Source of the DNA: Bacillus methanolicus MGA3
Lineage (GTDB): Bacteria > Bacillota > Bacilli > Bacillales > Cytobacillaceae
Direction: 5' to 3'
DNA length: 64,000 nucleotides
Assembly: GCF_000724485.1 (NCBI RefSeq)
Contig: NZ_CP007739.1
Span: 790,843-854,842, forward strand
This document shows, in pieces, positions 17,238 through 26,510 of this stretch (positions within the stretch are counted from its first letter, which is position 1; every line of letters begins with the position of its first letter). A program made the position numbers and the translations under genes. A model generated the notes under the pieces. That model was not told where the DNA came from, did not search any database, and saw only the letters and a program-made list of their open reading frames with translations.

Positions 17238-17744
17238 TTATTTTTCTTTAGGGATGACATATTTCGTAATATAAGAAGGACCGGAAAATATTTTCTGCTT
17301 GTCCACCCCGGCATCTGTTTCCTTCTTATCATGGGCTTTTTCAAAAGCCTTTGATTTTTGCCATCTTTCAAATCCTTGTTCATTTTCCCAAAGAGTCAGA
17401 ATGATATACGTATTCGAAGACAGAGGGCGCAATACCCGTATGGCAGCAAATCCCGGCTGATTTTCGATCGTTCTCGATCTGTTCTTAAAACGGTACTCAA
17501 ATACCGGTCTGCCTTCATCAGTGACAGGAATATGATTTAAGACGGCAAAGCCTGCATGATTCATTGTACCGGATGAATCGATTGCTTCATATTTGCGGGG
17601 TTCTTTGAATATACTTATTCCTTCAGTCTCATGTATAAGCAAGAAATTCTCGGGATTTTGCATAAGAATCATATTTTCAGAGGGATATTTTTCTTTCAGA
17701 GCTTTTAAATATTCATATGTTCCAGAAGTAATATAAAGGTTCAA
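17238..17744 (-). CDS. hmoB: Haem-degrading monooxygenase HmoB
   Basis: 168 residues. The C-terminal half is an ABM (antibiotic biosynthesis monooxygenase) fold with NRSRTIENQPGFAAIRVL and LWENEQGFERWQKSKAFEKAH; the N-terminal half is a family-specific extension. This layout matches B. subtilis HmoB (YhgC), which opens haem to release iron. It starts with TTG at 17744, 6 bases after AGAGGTGA. Its neighbourhood to hemEHY puts haem breakdown beside haem synthesis. Confidence 0.9.
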   Translation of the reverse strand: MNLYITSGTYEYLKALKEKYPSENMILMQNPENFLLIHETEGISIFKEPRKYEAIDSSGTMNHAGFAVLNHIPVTDEGRPVFEYRFKNRSRTIENQPGFAAIRVLRPLSSNTYIILTLWENEQGFERWQKSKAFEKAHDKKETDAGVDKQKIFSGPSYITKYVIPKEK

Positions 17745-17977
17745 TTATTGTCACCTCTTTGAATAATCATGTTCTTTTATTATACATTTAGCACTGAGAA
17801 ATAAAACTTACTTTATCATTTTTTCTATTTCAAATGGTTGCCCTCTTTCCCACATCGTTCTCTCCGGTTTCCTCAACAGTTCAACATCGCTAAAAACTCT
17901 TTTTCCCTTATTTGTGAATTTATCTGACATATAATTTTCGACAATACCAAAAAGTATGTTAGATTTCTTTACATAAA

Positions 17978-18006
17978 TTGAGATTAACTGACTTATCTAT
18001 TATACA
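17978..18006 (+). promoter_or_regulatory. Sigma-A-type promoter for the lrgAB-like pair
   Basis: TTGAGA (17978-17983) and TATACA (18001-18006) are exactly 17 bases apart, about 50 bases upstream of the start codon. The rest of the 310-base interval 17745-18054 shows no gene. Confidence 0.55.
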
Positions 18007-18054
18007 CTGAAGATACAGACGATCTTAAACAACCAAACAGGGCGGTGAGATTGA

Positions 18055-18414
18055 TTGTTAAGATTGGTTGTACAGTTTATCATTATTCTGGCCTTGCTCC
18101 TTATTGGAAATTCGATCACTAACTTTTTTCATTTGCCTGTTCCCGGAAGCATTATTGGAATGGTTCTCCTTCTAATCTTTCTTAGGAGTGGAGTAATTAA
18201 AATGAATTGGGTTTCTGACGTCGCTAATCTCCATTTAAAACATATGGTCTTGTTATTTATCCCATCAATTATCGGAATTTTCTTTAGCTTGAGTATCCTA
18301 CAAGGTCAAAGCTGGAAAATTATTGTTGTTTTAATCATCAGCAGCCTGCTTGGATTGGTTGGAACCGGGTATACAGCTGAAATTTATGAAAAGTCTAAGA
18401 AGGAGGAAGGTTAA
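18055..18414 (+). CDS. CidA/LrgA family holin-like protein
   Basis: 119 residues with four membrane segments and the family core HLPVPGSIIGMVLL followed by HMVLLFIPSIIG. CidA/LrgA proteins affect murein hydrolase export, programmed lysis or metabolite (pyruvate-type) transport, together with an LrgB partner. The TTG start follows GGGCGGTGAGA. The stop overlaps the next start (TAATG), so the two are coupled. Which of Cid or Lrg it represents cannot be decided from sequence. Confidence 0.88.
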   Translation: MLRLVVQFIIILALLLIGNSITNFFHLPVPGSIIGMVLLLIFLRSGVIKMNWVSDVANLHLKHMVLLFIPSIIGIFFSLSILQGQSWKIIVVLIISSLLGLVGTGYTAEIYEKSKKEEG

Positions 18415-19106
18415 TGATCATCTCAAATGTCGGATCTACTTTTTTCAGCACATTTTTTACGTGGTTGGGATATGCGCTCAGTTTAAAACTATTTAAGAAA
18501 TTTAATTTGTTTTGGTTAAACCCTTTGTACTCAACGACTATTATGCTTTTCCTGCTGATGGCTATAATGAAGGTTGACTATGAAATTTATTTAAATGGTA
18601 CTGGCTTTTTTTCACTTCTTCAAGGAACAGCAGTCGTATCAATGGCTGTTCCGCTATACTCACAATGGACTCTCTTAAAAAAGTATCTTCGTAAAATATT
18701 TGCAAGTATCATGTTAGGAAGCATGCTAGGTGTGTTATTTGTCTCGTTATTTGCAAAAGTTTTCGGGTTGAAGACAGAAGTTGTTGCATCTCTCATCCCA
18801 AAATCCGTTACATTGCCAGTTGCTTTGTCTGTTTCAAAATCGCTTGGGGGAATTCCTTCTTTAACGGTATTATTTGTTTTAGCCTCTGCACTTTTTTCCC
18901 TCATTTTTGGTCCCGGTTTTTTAGAGAAGCTCAACATTAAAAGCAAATTTGCAAAAGGTTTGACTATGGGTACGTGCGCACAAGCTCTCGGTGTACACAA
19001 GTCATTTGAATGGGGAGAAGAAGCGGGTGCAATAGGAAGTATAGGTATGACGATATCTGCAGTTTTTATCTCGCTAATAATTCCAATCTTGTCCATTTTG
19101 ATTTGA
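18414..19106 (+). CDS. LrgB/CidB family membrane protein
   Basis: 230 residues, six to seven helices, with LIPKSVTLPVALSVSKSLGG and the conserved late GTCAQALGVHKSFEWGEEAG. It is the standard partner of the upstream LrgA-type gene and starts with ATG 8 bases after AAGGAGGAAGG. A hairpin 25 bases after the stop probably ends the operon. Confidence 0.92.
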   Translation: MIISNVGSTFFSTFFTWLGYALSLKLFKKFNLFWLNPLYSTTIMLFLLMAIMKVDYEIYLNGTGFFSLLQGTAVVSMAVPLYSQWTLLKKYLRKIFASIMLGSMLGVLFVSLFAKVFGLKTEVVASLIPKSVTLPVALSVSKSLGGIPSLTVLFVLASALFSLIFGPGFLEKLNIKSKFAKGLTMGTCAQALGVHKSFEWGEEAGAIGSIGMTISAVFISLIIPILSILI

Positions 19107-19130
19107 AATTATCGGCATATTATTCAGGAA

Positions 19131-19160
19131 TGCTCCCTTGTAGATTGAGGGAGCTTTGTT
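19131..19160 (+). terminator. Terminator after the lrgB-like gene
   Basis: GCTCCCT and AGGGAGC form a 7-bp stem followed by a T-rich TTTGTTG. Confidence 0.6.
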
Positions 19161-19259
19161 GTGTGAACTCCTATTGATAGATATTGTTCTAATGCTTTTT
19201 TATGATTATCTTTATATTCCACAAATTAAACTATAACCGGAACGAAAATCGTCAAATTA

Positions 19260-19294
19260 TTGACATTTTACTATGTTATCTATACAAACATAGT
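19260..19294 (+). promoter_or_regulatory. Putative hemE promoter with overlapping dyad
   Basis: TTGACA (19260-19265) is followed after 17 bases by TACAAA. An inverted repeat ACTATGTT (19270-19277) / AACATAGT (19287-19294) covers the -10 region, suggesting an operator. It lies 116 bases upstream of the hemE ATG. The remaining interval has no gene. Confidence 0.45.
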
Positions 19295-19409
19295 AGAAAA
19301 GGCTATAGTGAAAACAGTTCAATATATGTTCGTATTTAAAAAATTTTTTATTCCTCCTGTTATATATTACAATATATAACAGACAGTTTTTGAAAGGTGG
19401 ATTACCCTG

Positions 19410-20456
19410 ATGACGATTCATTTCAATGATACATTTTTAAAAGCGGCGAGAGGAGAAAAAACTGATTATGTGCCTGTTTGGTACATGCGTCAAGCAGGAC
19501 GGTCCCAGCCTGAATACAGGGCTTTAAAAGAAAAATATTCATTATTTGAAATTACTCATCAGCCTGAATTATGTGCTTATGTAACAAGGCTTCCTGTTGA
19601 ACAATACAATGTTGATGCTGCAATTTTATATAAAGATATTATGACACCGCTTCCTGCTATTGGAGTTGATGTCGAAATCAAATCAGGTGTTGGTCCGGTG
19701 ATTTCGAATCCAATCCGTTCACTTGCCGATGTTGAAAAACTTGGTGAAATCATTCCGGAAGAAGATATTCCTTATGTTCTTGAAACAATTAAGATTCTGA
19801 CACAAGAGCAGTTGTCAGTTCCGCTGATTGGTTTTGCAGGTGCTCCGTTTACGCTTGCCAGTTACATGATTGAAGGCGGACCATCCAAAAATTACAATAA
19901 AACAAAAGCATTTATGTACGCTGAGCCTGAAGCTTGGTTTGCTTTAATGGACAAATTGGGAGAAATGACAATTACATACGTTAAATCCCAAATTAAAGCC
20001 GGAGCAAAAGCCATCCAGATTTTTGATTCCTGGGTGGGAGCTTTAAATGCAGAGGACTACCGCCATTTTATAAAGCCTGTCATGAAGAGGATTTTTTCGG
20101 CTTTAAGAGAAGAAAATGTTCCTCTTATCATGTTCGGTGTTGGAGCGAGCCACCTGGCAATGGAATGGAACGACCTTCCCCTTGATGTCGTTGGCCTGGA
20201 CTGGCGTTTACCTATAAATAATGCACGGAAAATGGGAATAACGAAAACAATACAAGGCAATTTAGACCCTGCAGTTCTTTTAGCTCCATGGGAAGTAATT
20301 GAAGAAAGGGCGAGAGCTATTTTAGATCAGGGTATGATGCAGCCTGGCTATATTTTTAACTTGGGACACGGTGTTTTCCCGTCAGTTAACCCTGAAACCC
20401 TGAAGCGCTTGACTGCGTTTATACATGAATATTCAAGGACAAACTTAAGTAAATAA
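19410..20456 (+). CDS. hemE: Uroporphyrinogen decarboxylase HemE
   Basis: 348 residues, full length. The signature [13 protein letters not shown] is near residues 25-37, with [36 protein letters not shown] and [15 protein letters not shown] further on. It removes the four acetate carboxyls of uroporphyrinogen III to give coproporphyrinogen III in the cytoplasm. First gene of hemE-hemH-hemY; the ATG follows GAAAGGTGG. Confidence 0.97.
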   Translation: MTIHFNDTFLKAARGEKTDYVPVWYMRQAGRSQPEYRALKEKYSLFEITHQPELCAYVTRLPVEQYNVDAAILYKDIMTPLPAIGVDVEIKSGVGPVISNPIRSLADVEKLGEIIPEEDIPYVLETIKILTQEQLSVPLIGFAGAPFTLASYMIEGGPSKNYNKTKAFMYAEPEAWFALMDKLGEMTITYVKSQIKAGAKAIQIFDSWVGALNAEDYRHFIKPVMKRIFSALREENVPLIMFGVGASHLAMEWNDLPLDVVGLDWRLPINNARKMGITKTIQGNLDPAVLLAPWEVIEERARAILDQGMMQPGYIFNLGHGVFPSVNPETLKRLTAFIHEYSRTNLSK

Positions 20457-20537
20457 ATACCACTTTCTTATACTGAAGACGATAAATGGGTTTTTGGGAA
20501 AAAGATAATTAAAGATCGTAAGAAAAGGTGCTGACAA

Positions 20538-21473
20538 ATGAAGAAAAAAATGGGACTTCTTGTTATGGCATATGGTACGCCTTACAAGGAAGAAGATTTA
20601 GAACGTTATTATACACATATCCGCCGTGGCAGAAAGCCTTCGCAGGAAATGATTGAAGAGTTAAGAAGCCGATACAAAGCTATCGGAGGCATATCTCCAC
20701 TTGCTAAAATCACTAGGCAGCAGGCGGAAGAACTAGAAAAGCATTTAAACCAGATTCAATCGAAGTATGAGTTTAAAATGTACCTTGGATTAAAGCATAT
20801 TGAGCCTTTTGTTGAGGATGCAGTCAAACAAATGCACGATGATGGAATTCAAGAAGCGGTAAGTATCGTTTTGGCCCCCCATTTTTCGACTTTCAGTGTC
20901 AAATCTTACAACGAGAGAGCAAAAGAAGAAGCAAAAAAGTTTGGCGGTCCAAACATTACATCAATTGAAAGCTGGTACAATGAACCAAAGTTTATTCAAT
21001 ATTGGGCATCGAAAGTGAAGGAAACGTTTGAAAAGATGCCGAACACTGAAAAAGACAATGCATGCCTTATCGTTTCAGCCCATAGTTTACCTGAAAAAAT
21101 TCTAGACATTGGCGATCCATACCCAAATCAGCTTAAGGAAACAGCAGATTTAATTGCAAGTCAAGCAGATGTTAAAAATTATGCAATTGGTTGGCAAAGT
21201 GCGGGCAATACGCCGGAACCGTGGCTAGGACCGGATGTTCAAGATTTGACCCGGGATCTTTATGATAAAAAAGGGTATCGTGCATTTGTTTATATTCCAG
21301 TCGGATTTGTATCAGAACATCTCGAAGTTTTGTATGACAACGACATTGAATGTAAAAATGTTACTGATGAGGTTGGAGCAAGTTATTACCGGCCTGAAAT
21401 GCCGAATGCCCAGCCTGAATTTATCGATGCGCTTGCATCGGTGGTTATGAAACATCTTAACTTACATGAATGA
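20538..21473 (+). CDS. hemH: Coproporphyrin III ferrochelatase HemH (CpfC)
   Basis: 311 residues with the ferrochelatase signature [15 protein letters not shown] and the metal-side histidine in [14 protein letters not shown] context (VSAHSLPEK). It starts [16 protein letters not shown] after AAAAGGTGCTGAC. In Firmicutes the enzyme inserts iron into coproporphyrin III in the coproporphyrin-dependent haem route. It overlaps or abuts hemY. Confidence 0.97.
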   Translation: MKKKMGLLVMAYGTPYKEEDLERYYTHIRRGRKPSQEMIEELRSRYKAIGGISPLAKITRQQAEELEKHLNQIQSKYEFKMYLGLKHIEPFVEDAVKQMHDDGIQEAVSIVLAPHFSTFSVKSYNERAKEEAKKFGGPNITSIESWYNEPKFIQYWASKVKETFEKMPNTEKDNACLIVSAHSLPEKILDIGDPYPNQLKETADLIASQADVKNYAIGWQSAGNTPEPWLGPDVQDLTRDLYDKKGYRAFVYIPVGFVSEHLEVLYDNDIECKNVTDEVGASYYRPEMPNAQPEFIDALASVVMKHLNLHE

Positions 21474-21505
21474 AACCTATATGTAAAGAAGGCGATGAAA
21501 CCGTG

Positions 21506-22945
21506 ATGGATGAAAAACGCAAAGTTGTCATAATAGGCGGAGGCATTACGGGATTAACAGCTGCGTATTATCTACAAAAGGAAGCAAGAGAAAAAGGTCT
21601 TCCACTTGATGTAAAAATCATCGAAGCTTCACACAGACTGGGAGGCAAAATGCAGACCGTTGTAAGGGATGGCTACATTATTGAGAGAGGGCCTGACTCA
21701 TTTCTCGCGCGTAAACAAAGTGCAAGGCGGCTGGCAAAAGAGGTTGGAATGGAAGATAAGCTAGTAAACAATTCCACAGGAAAATCTTTTGTTTTGGCAA
21801 AAAATAGGCTGCATCCTATGCCTGGCGGTTCTATTATGGGGATACCAACCCAAATTGCCCCGTTTATTACAACTGGCTTGTTTTCTGCCATAGGAAAGGT
21901 AAGAGCAGCGGCTGACTTTGTACTGCCACGCTCGAATCCGGCAAAGGATCAATCGTTAGGGCAATTTTTCCGGCGCAGATTGGGCGATGAAGTAGTCGAA
22001 AACTTGATTGAGCCGCTTTTATCAGGAATCTATGCGGGTGATATTGATCAACTAAGTTTGATGGCAACATTCCCTCAATTTTACGAGGTGGAACAAAAAT
22101 ATCGAAGCCTTATTCTTGGCATGAAGAAAGTGACGCCGGCTCAGCCTAAAAACACTGGGCAAAACGGAAAATCTAAAGGGATCTTTTTAACCTTTACAAC
22201 AGGTTTGCAATCTTTTGCCGAAGCCATTGAAACGAAATTAGAGCCTGGCTCTGTATTAAAAGGTATTAAAGTTGAATTGGTAACAAAAAAAGACAAAGGG
22301 TATGAACTTAAGCTGAATAATGGCCAATTAATTTTTGCAGACAGCATCGTTTCAGCTGCTCCACATCAGGTGCTGCCTTCGGTTTTTTCGCAATATGAAT
22401 TTTTTGACATCCTTAAGGAAATGCCGTCTACCTCGGTAGCAACAGTCGCCCTTGCATTTCCAAAAGAAGCAATTGAAAAAGATATTGATGGAACCGGATT
22501 TGTAGTTTCCCGAAAAAGTGACTACACAATAACGGCATGTACATGGACACATAAGAAGTGGCCTCATACAACTCCTGAAGGAAAAGTGCTTCTGCGCTGT
22601 TACGTTGGCAGAGCCGGTGATGAAACAGTAGTTGATCTTTCTGATGATCAGATTATCAAAATTGTCCTTGATGACTTAAATAAGATCATGAATATTACCG
22701 CAGAGCCAGAGTTTGCTGTTATTTCACGCTGGAAAGATTCTATGCCTCAATATACGGTAGGTCACAAACAAAGGATAGATACCATTAAACGTCATGTAGC
22801 AGAAGAACTTCCTGGTGTGTTTATTGCAGGCAGTTCATTTGAAGGGCTTGGCCTCCCTGATTGTATCGATCAAGGAGAGGCGGCGGTTGAAAAAGTATTA
22901 TCCTATTTTAATTTACATGAAAAAACGAAAACGGCTGTCAAATAA
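21506..22945 (+). CDS. hemY: Coproporphyrinogen III oxidase HemY (CgoX)
   Basis: 479 residues. The FAD-binding GGGITGLTAAYYL is at the N-terminus, followed by RLGGKMQTV and ERGPDSFLARK; the C-terminus has GSSFEGLGLPDCIDQGE. Oxygen-dependent oxidation of coproporphyrinogen III to coproporphyrin III in Gram-positive haem synthesis. The ATG at 21506 gives the family's usual N-terminus; an in-frame ATG at 21470 overlapping hemH would add 12 residues and is an alternative start. Confidence 0.95.
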   Translation: MDEKRKVVIIGGGITGLTAAYYLQKEAREKGLPLDVKIIEASHRLGGKMQTVVRDGYIIERGPDSFLARKQSARRLAKEVGMEDKLVNNSTGKSFVLAKNRLHPMPGGSIMGIPTQIAPFITTGLFSAIGKVRAAADFVLPRSNPAKDQSLGQFFRRRLGDEVVENLIEPLLSGIYAGDIDQLSLMATFPQFYEVEQKYRSLILGMKKVTPAQPKNTGQNGKSKGIFLTFTTGLQSFAEAIETKLEPGSVLKGIKVELVTKKDKGYELKLNNGQLIFADSIVSAAPHQVLPSVFSQYEFFDILKEMPSTSVATVALAFPKEAIEKDIDGTGFVVSRKSDYTITACTWTHKKWPHTTPEGKVLLRCYVGRAGDETVVDLSDDQIIKIVLDDLNKIMNITAEPEFAVISRWKDSMPQYTVGHKQRIDTIKRHVAEELPGVFIAGSSFEGLGLPDCIDQGEAAVEKVLSYFNLHEKTKTAVK

Positions 22946-22960
22946 AGGCGGCCGTTTTTA
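22928..22960 (+). terminator. Terminator of the hemEHY operon
   Basis: AAAACGGC and GCCGTTTT pair across the hemY stop codon, followed by a short T-run. Confidence 0.75.
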
Positions 22961-23127
22961 ACTTACAGAATGCCATCCTCCGGCTGATCTAGCCAAATCG
23001 CTCCAATGTTCGACCACTTCGTGATTCGTCATATGATTGCGGTGCAAAACGGAACGCTTTAACCTTCTATTTTTAAAAATATATTTGATTTTTCATAGAA
23101 AACATGTTACTCTTTATTCGTACTAAA

Positions 23128-23150
23128 TGACTAAAATGTTCATTTAGTCA
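23128..23150. promoter_or_regulatory. YhgD operator, copy 1 (upstream of yhgD)
   Basis: A 23-base interrupted palindrome with arms TGACTAAA and TTTAGTCA, 20 bases before the yhgD ATG. A plausible promoter (TTGATT 23085-23090, TACTCT 23108-23113) lies just upstream. Its reverse complement matches the copy at 23763 at 21 of 23 positions. Confidence 0.75.
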
Positions 23151-23170
23151 TTTTTTCAGGAGGATAAATA

Positions 23171-23737
23171 ATGGATCGAAAGCAGTTAATTATTGAAGCG
23201 GCGACCAAATCATTTTCTTTGTTTGGTTATAAAGCAACAACGATGGATCAGGTTGCAAAACTTGCCAATGTTGGAAAAGGAACGATTTACACATTTTTCA
23301 AAAATAAAGAGGAACTGTTTGATGAAATTATTAGCACATTAATTAAGGAAATGAAAAATGCTGCAGAGAGTTCGTTTGATTCGTCCCTTTCGTTTCATGA
23401 AAATGTTCATCGTGCCCTTTTTAAAATTCTCGAATTTCGACGAAAGCATCAGCTAACGATCAAACTTTTTGAAGAAGAAAAAGAGATGGGAACACCCGCG
23501 GTTATGGATGTAATGGAAAAAATGGAGACCGCTATTTTAAATTATATTAAAGAAAAGGTTGCTACAGCCATTGAATCAGGGGAAATAAAGAAATGCGATC
23601 CTGAGTTAACAGCTTTTGTCATGTTTAAATTGTACATCGCGTTAATCTTTGATTGGGAAAAGAAACATAAGCCGTTGGAGAAGGAAGAAATCGCAGAGCT
23701 GTTTGAGCAATATATTTTTAAAGGATTATCGAATTAG
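23171..23737 (+). CDS. yhgD: TetR-family regulator YhgD
   Basis: 188 residues. The N-terminal TetR DNA-binding domain reads IIEAATKSFSLFGYKATTMD then VAKLANVGKGTIYTFFKNKE; the rest is a helical ligand domain. Length and position between hemY and yhgE match B. subtilis YhgD. Copies of one palindrome before this gene and before yhgE indicate that YhgD represses itself and yhgE. The ligand is unknown. Confidence 0.92.
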   Translation: MDRKQLIIEAATKSFSLFGYKATTMDQVAKLANVGKGTIYTFFKNKEELFDEIISTLIKEMKNAAESSFDSSLSFHENVHRALFKILEFRRKHQLTIKLFEEEKEMGTPAVMDVMEKMETAILNYIKEKVATAIESGEIKKCDPELTAFVMFKLYIALIFDWEKKHKPLEKEEIAELFEQYIFKGLSN

Positions 23738-23762
23738 GTAGTCCTTATTTTTAGACTAAAAA

Positions 23763-23785
23763 TGACTAAATGAACAAAATAGTCA
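23763..23785. promoter_or_regulatory. YhgD operator, copy 2 (upstream of yhgE)
   Basis: TGACTAAATGAACAAAATAG plus TCA lies 26 bases after the yhgD stop and 25 before the yhgE ATG. It is nearly the same 23-mer as at 23128 in the opposite orientation. Confidence 0.75.
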
Positions 23786-23810
23786 ATTATTATTCGGAGG
23801 CTAATAAGAT

Positions 23811-26003
23811 ATGAAAAATTTTTTATTAAAAGAAGAGTTATGGGCTATTATTAAGGACAAAAAACTTCTGATTCCAATACTTGCTGTCTTATTTATTCCC
23901 ATTATATACAGCGGCATGTTTTTATGGGCCTTTTGGGACCCATACGGACATTTAGACAAACTTCCTGTGGCCGTTGTCAACGAAGACAAAGGGGCAATGT
24001 TTGAAGGGGAACAATTAAAGCTTGGTGATAAGTTAGTATCTAAACTTAAGGACAGAAAAGATTTTAACTTTATCTTTGTTGGAAAAGAGGAAGGTTATAA
24101 GAAACTTAAAGATCAGGAATTTTACATGCTTATTGAAATTCCTAAAGACTTTTCGGAGAACGCAACTACTTTAATGGATGAAAATCCAAAAAAATTGGAT
24201 CTCATTTATGTTCCTAATGAAAGCTATAACTTTTTATCTGCTCAGATGGGCAAATCTGCCATAGAGCGAATAAAGAGTTCCATATCAAAAGAGATAACCA
24301 AAACGTATGCAGAGACAATGTTTGATAAAGTCGCTAAGCTTTCAGATGGAATGAAGGCAGCTAGCAAAGGTGCAGTAAAATTAAGTGATGGTGCTAAAGA
24401 GTTAAGCAGTGGTTCTAAAACACTTCATGAAAGTCTTGTTACATTAGCTGAAAAATCAATTCAGTTTAATAATGGAATGAATGAAGCAAATAAAGGGTCT
24501 AAAGAAGTTGCAGATGGAGCTGCTTCTTTATCATCTGGTCTATCTCAGCTGTTGGAAGGGCATCATAAACTGGAAAATGCAGCAAATGAACTGAAAACCG
24601 GTTCTGAATCGCTCGCTTCAGGGATGAGTCAAGCAAACAAAGGGATTCAAAAGGCAGAACAGAGCATTCCACAATTGGTAAATGGGACAGAAAAGCTTCA
24701 AACAGGTGCAAAAACTTTATCGTCTTCATTAAAGCAATGGCAAACCGGAGCTGAAAGTGCAGCTCGAGGTGCTAAGCAATTAAATGATGGAACAGTGTTA
24801 TTAGAAAGTAATTTAAAGGCGATCTTGCCAATGCTGCCTCCAGAGAAGAAAAAGTCTTTGGAAGCAGCATTGAACAGTTTAAAACAAGGAAGTACTGAAT
24901 TAGCTAATGGCACTGGCCAGCTTGCGAACTCCGCTGGACAGCTGGCAACAGGTGCTGATACATTGTCACAGCAGCTTGGAACATTAAAATCAGGCCAGCA
25001 GCAGCTGCAATCGGGAATGTCGCAACTTGCTAAGGCTGGGACTGAGCTAGAAACAGGCGCCAACAAGATTGCAGCCGGCCAGAAAAAGTTTGCGTTAGGA
25101 ATGATAACATTTGGAAATAAATTCTCTGAGGCAAAAGATGGGGCTGTACGGTTAGCACAAGGTGCATCCAAATTGGCCGGAGGGATGAATCAGCTAACTG
25201 ACGGATCGAGCCAATTGGCCAGCGGTTCCGGAATGCTGGAAAAAGGAGCACAGAAAATTGCCAATGGTAATACAAAGATTTATAAAGGCAACAGCGAACT
25301 GGCTGGAAAACTGGCAGAGGGCGCAAAAAAAGCTTCATCAATCAATGCTGATGAAAAAACTTATAATATGATGGCAGAACCGGTGAAAGTAAAAAATGAA
25401 AAATTAAATAAAGTACCGAACTATGGTACAGGTATTGCTCCATATTTTTTATCACTTGGTTTATTCGTTGGTGCACTAATGTTAACAATTGTCTATCCAT
25501 TAAGGGACCCTGTAGTCGTTCCACGAAATGGAATTGGCTGGTTTTTTGGAAAGTTTGGAGTAATGGCCGCAGCCGGAATTATCCAAGCCCTTATTTCAGA
25601 TTCTATTTTGCTTGGTGTTTTAGGGCTTGAAGTGAAAAGCGTTCCGTTATTTGTGCTCTTTTCTATTATTACAAGCCTTGCATTTGTAACACTTATTCAG
25701 TTTTTTGTTACATTGTTTGGCGATCCTGGACGATTCATCGCAATTATTATTCTTATTCTTCAATTAACAACAAGTGCCGGAACGTTCCCGCTTGAATTGA
25801 TTCCGGAATTCTTGCAGCCATTTCATAATTTCCTGCCTATGACATATTCAGTAGCAGGATTTAGGGCAGTCATCTCAAGCGGAAATTTCAGCTTTATGTG
25901 GGAAAACATTATGATGCTGCTTATTTTTGCACTTGTATTTATTACAGGTACAATGGGATACTTTCATATCATCTATAAGCGCCGCTATAGCGCTATGGAG
26001 TAA
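23811..26003 (+). CDS. yhgE: YhgE/Pip-type membrane protein
   Basis: 730 residues. One N-terminal helix (LLIPILAVLFIPIIYSGMFL) with YhgE/Pip domain start AVVNEDKGA, then a large extracellular region of repeated small units of the form L-x-x-G-x-x-x-L (for example GTGQLANSAGQLATGADTL), and a C-terminal ABC-2-like block of five or six helices with PLRDP and FGDPGRFIAII. Relatives include phage infection protein Pip and ESX-type accessory proteins (EsaA). It is likely a surface or export protein controlled by YhgD. The operon ends with a terminator at 26047. Confidence 0.92.
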   Translation: MKNFLLKEELWAIIKDKKLLIPILAVLFIPIIYSGMFLWAFWDPYGHLDKLPVAVVNEDKGAMFEGEQLKLGDKLVSKLKDRKDFNFIFVGKEEGYKKLKDQEFYMLIEIPKDFSENATTLMDENPKKLDLIYVPNESYNFLSAQMGKSAIERIKSSISKEITKTYAETMFDKVAKLSDGMKAASKGAVKLSDGAKELSSGSKTLHESLVTLAEKSIQFNNGMNEANKGSKEVADGAASLSSGLSQLLEGHHKLENAANELKTGSESLASGMSQANKGIQKAEQSIPQLVNGTEKLQTGAKTLSSSLKQWQTGAESAARGAKQLNDGTVLLESNLKAILPMLPPEKKKSLEAALNSLKQGSTELANGTGQLANSAGQLATGADTLSQQLGTLKSGQQQLQSGMSQLAKAGTELETGANKIAAGQKKFALGMITFGNKFSEAKDGAVRLAQGASKLAGGMNQLTDGSSQLASGSGMLEKGAQKIANGNTKIYKGNSELAGKLAEGAKKASSINADEKTYNMMAEPVKVKNEKLNKVPNYGTGIAPYFLSLGLFVGALMLTIVYPLRDPVVVPRNGIGWFFGKFGVMAAAGIIQALISDSILLGVLGLEVKSVPLFVLFSIITSLAFVTLIQFFVTLFGDPGRFIAIIILILQLTTSAGTFPLELIPEFLQPFHNFLPMTYSVAGFRAVISSGNFSFMWENIMMLLIFALVFITGTMGYFHIIYKRRYSAME

Positions 26004-26046
26004 CCAAGGACAGGGCCGCTCTGCTTATAGTGAATATCTTAAGAAG

Positions 26047-26086
26047 AAGGAGGCTGACTTAAAAACAAAAAGTCGCCTCCTTTAAT
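26047..26086 (+). terminator. Terminator after yhgE
   Basis: AAGGAGGCTGACTT pairs with AAGTCGCCTCCTT with one bulged T, followed by TTTAATT. Its GGCTGACTTAAAA segment resembles the outer arms of the palindromic repeats elsewhere in the window. Confidence 0.75.
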
Positions 26087-26191
26087 TATGATTGTATAGA
26101 AGGGAGTATGGAAGGAGTGAAATTGAGGGAGATATCACTCGTTCCATGTGAAACTGGATTTACAAAATACGAATAATATAAGATTAGCAGA

Positions 26192-26326
26192 TTACATATC
26201 TAATAAACCTAAACACTTATCACATTTATTTCCGTAACATTCATGCTGTTCTTCAATCGTCTCTCCACATTCAGTACACTTTTTTGACGGCAAATTTTTA
26301 AAAAATTCCAAGATGTTTTCAATCAT
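26192..26326 (-). CDS. yhfH: YhfH family protein (44 aa)
   Basis: A 44-residue protein starting MIENILEFFKNLP with two cysteine pairs (KKCTECGE and CYGNKCDKC) that look like a zinc-ribbon. The ATG at 26326 follows GGGAGGACTGCTAC. Size, cysteine pattern and place before yhfI match B. subtilis YhfH. The function is unknown. It is transcribed opposite to its neighbours. Confidence 0.85.
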   Translation of the reverse strand: MIENILEFFKNLPSKKCTECGETIEEQHECYGNKCDKCLGLLDM

Positions 26327-26510
26327 GTAGCAGTCCTCCCAATCGTTGAGATGAATTTTTCGAGTTGTTACTTGTTAATGCAATTGTATTATAACAGATT
26401 ATAATAGTCAATAACTGTTTTAAAACAAATTTTTCAACAAATGAAAAAAAGAGAATAATCGATTATAGTTGAAGTTGGAGCAATCAATCTGTTGCAGAGG
26501 AGGAAAACGT

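Noticed and set aside
18620..19096. 158-codon minus-strand frame opposite the lrgB-like gene
   Set aside because: Antisense shadow; no ribosome binding site.
24361..25330. DNA tandem repeat array inside yhgE
   Set aside because: The periodicity is at protein level (Leu/Gly spacing); the DNA units are too diverged to be a simple tandem repeat.
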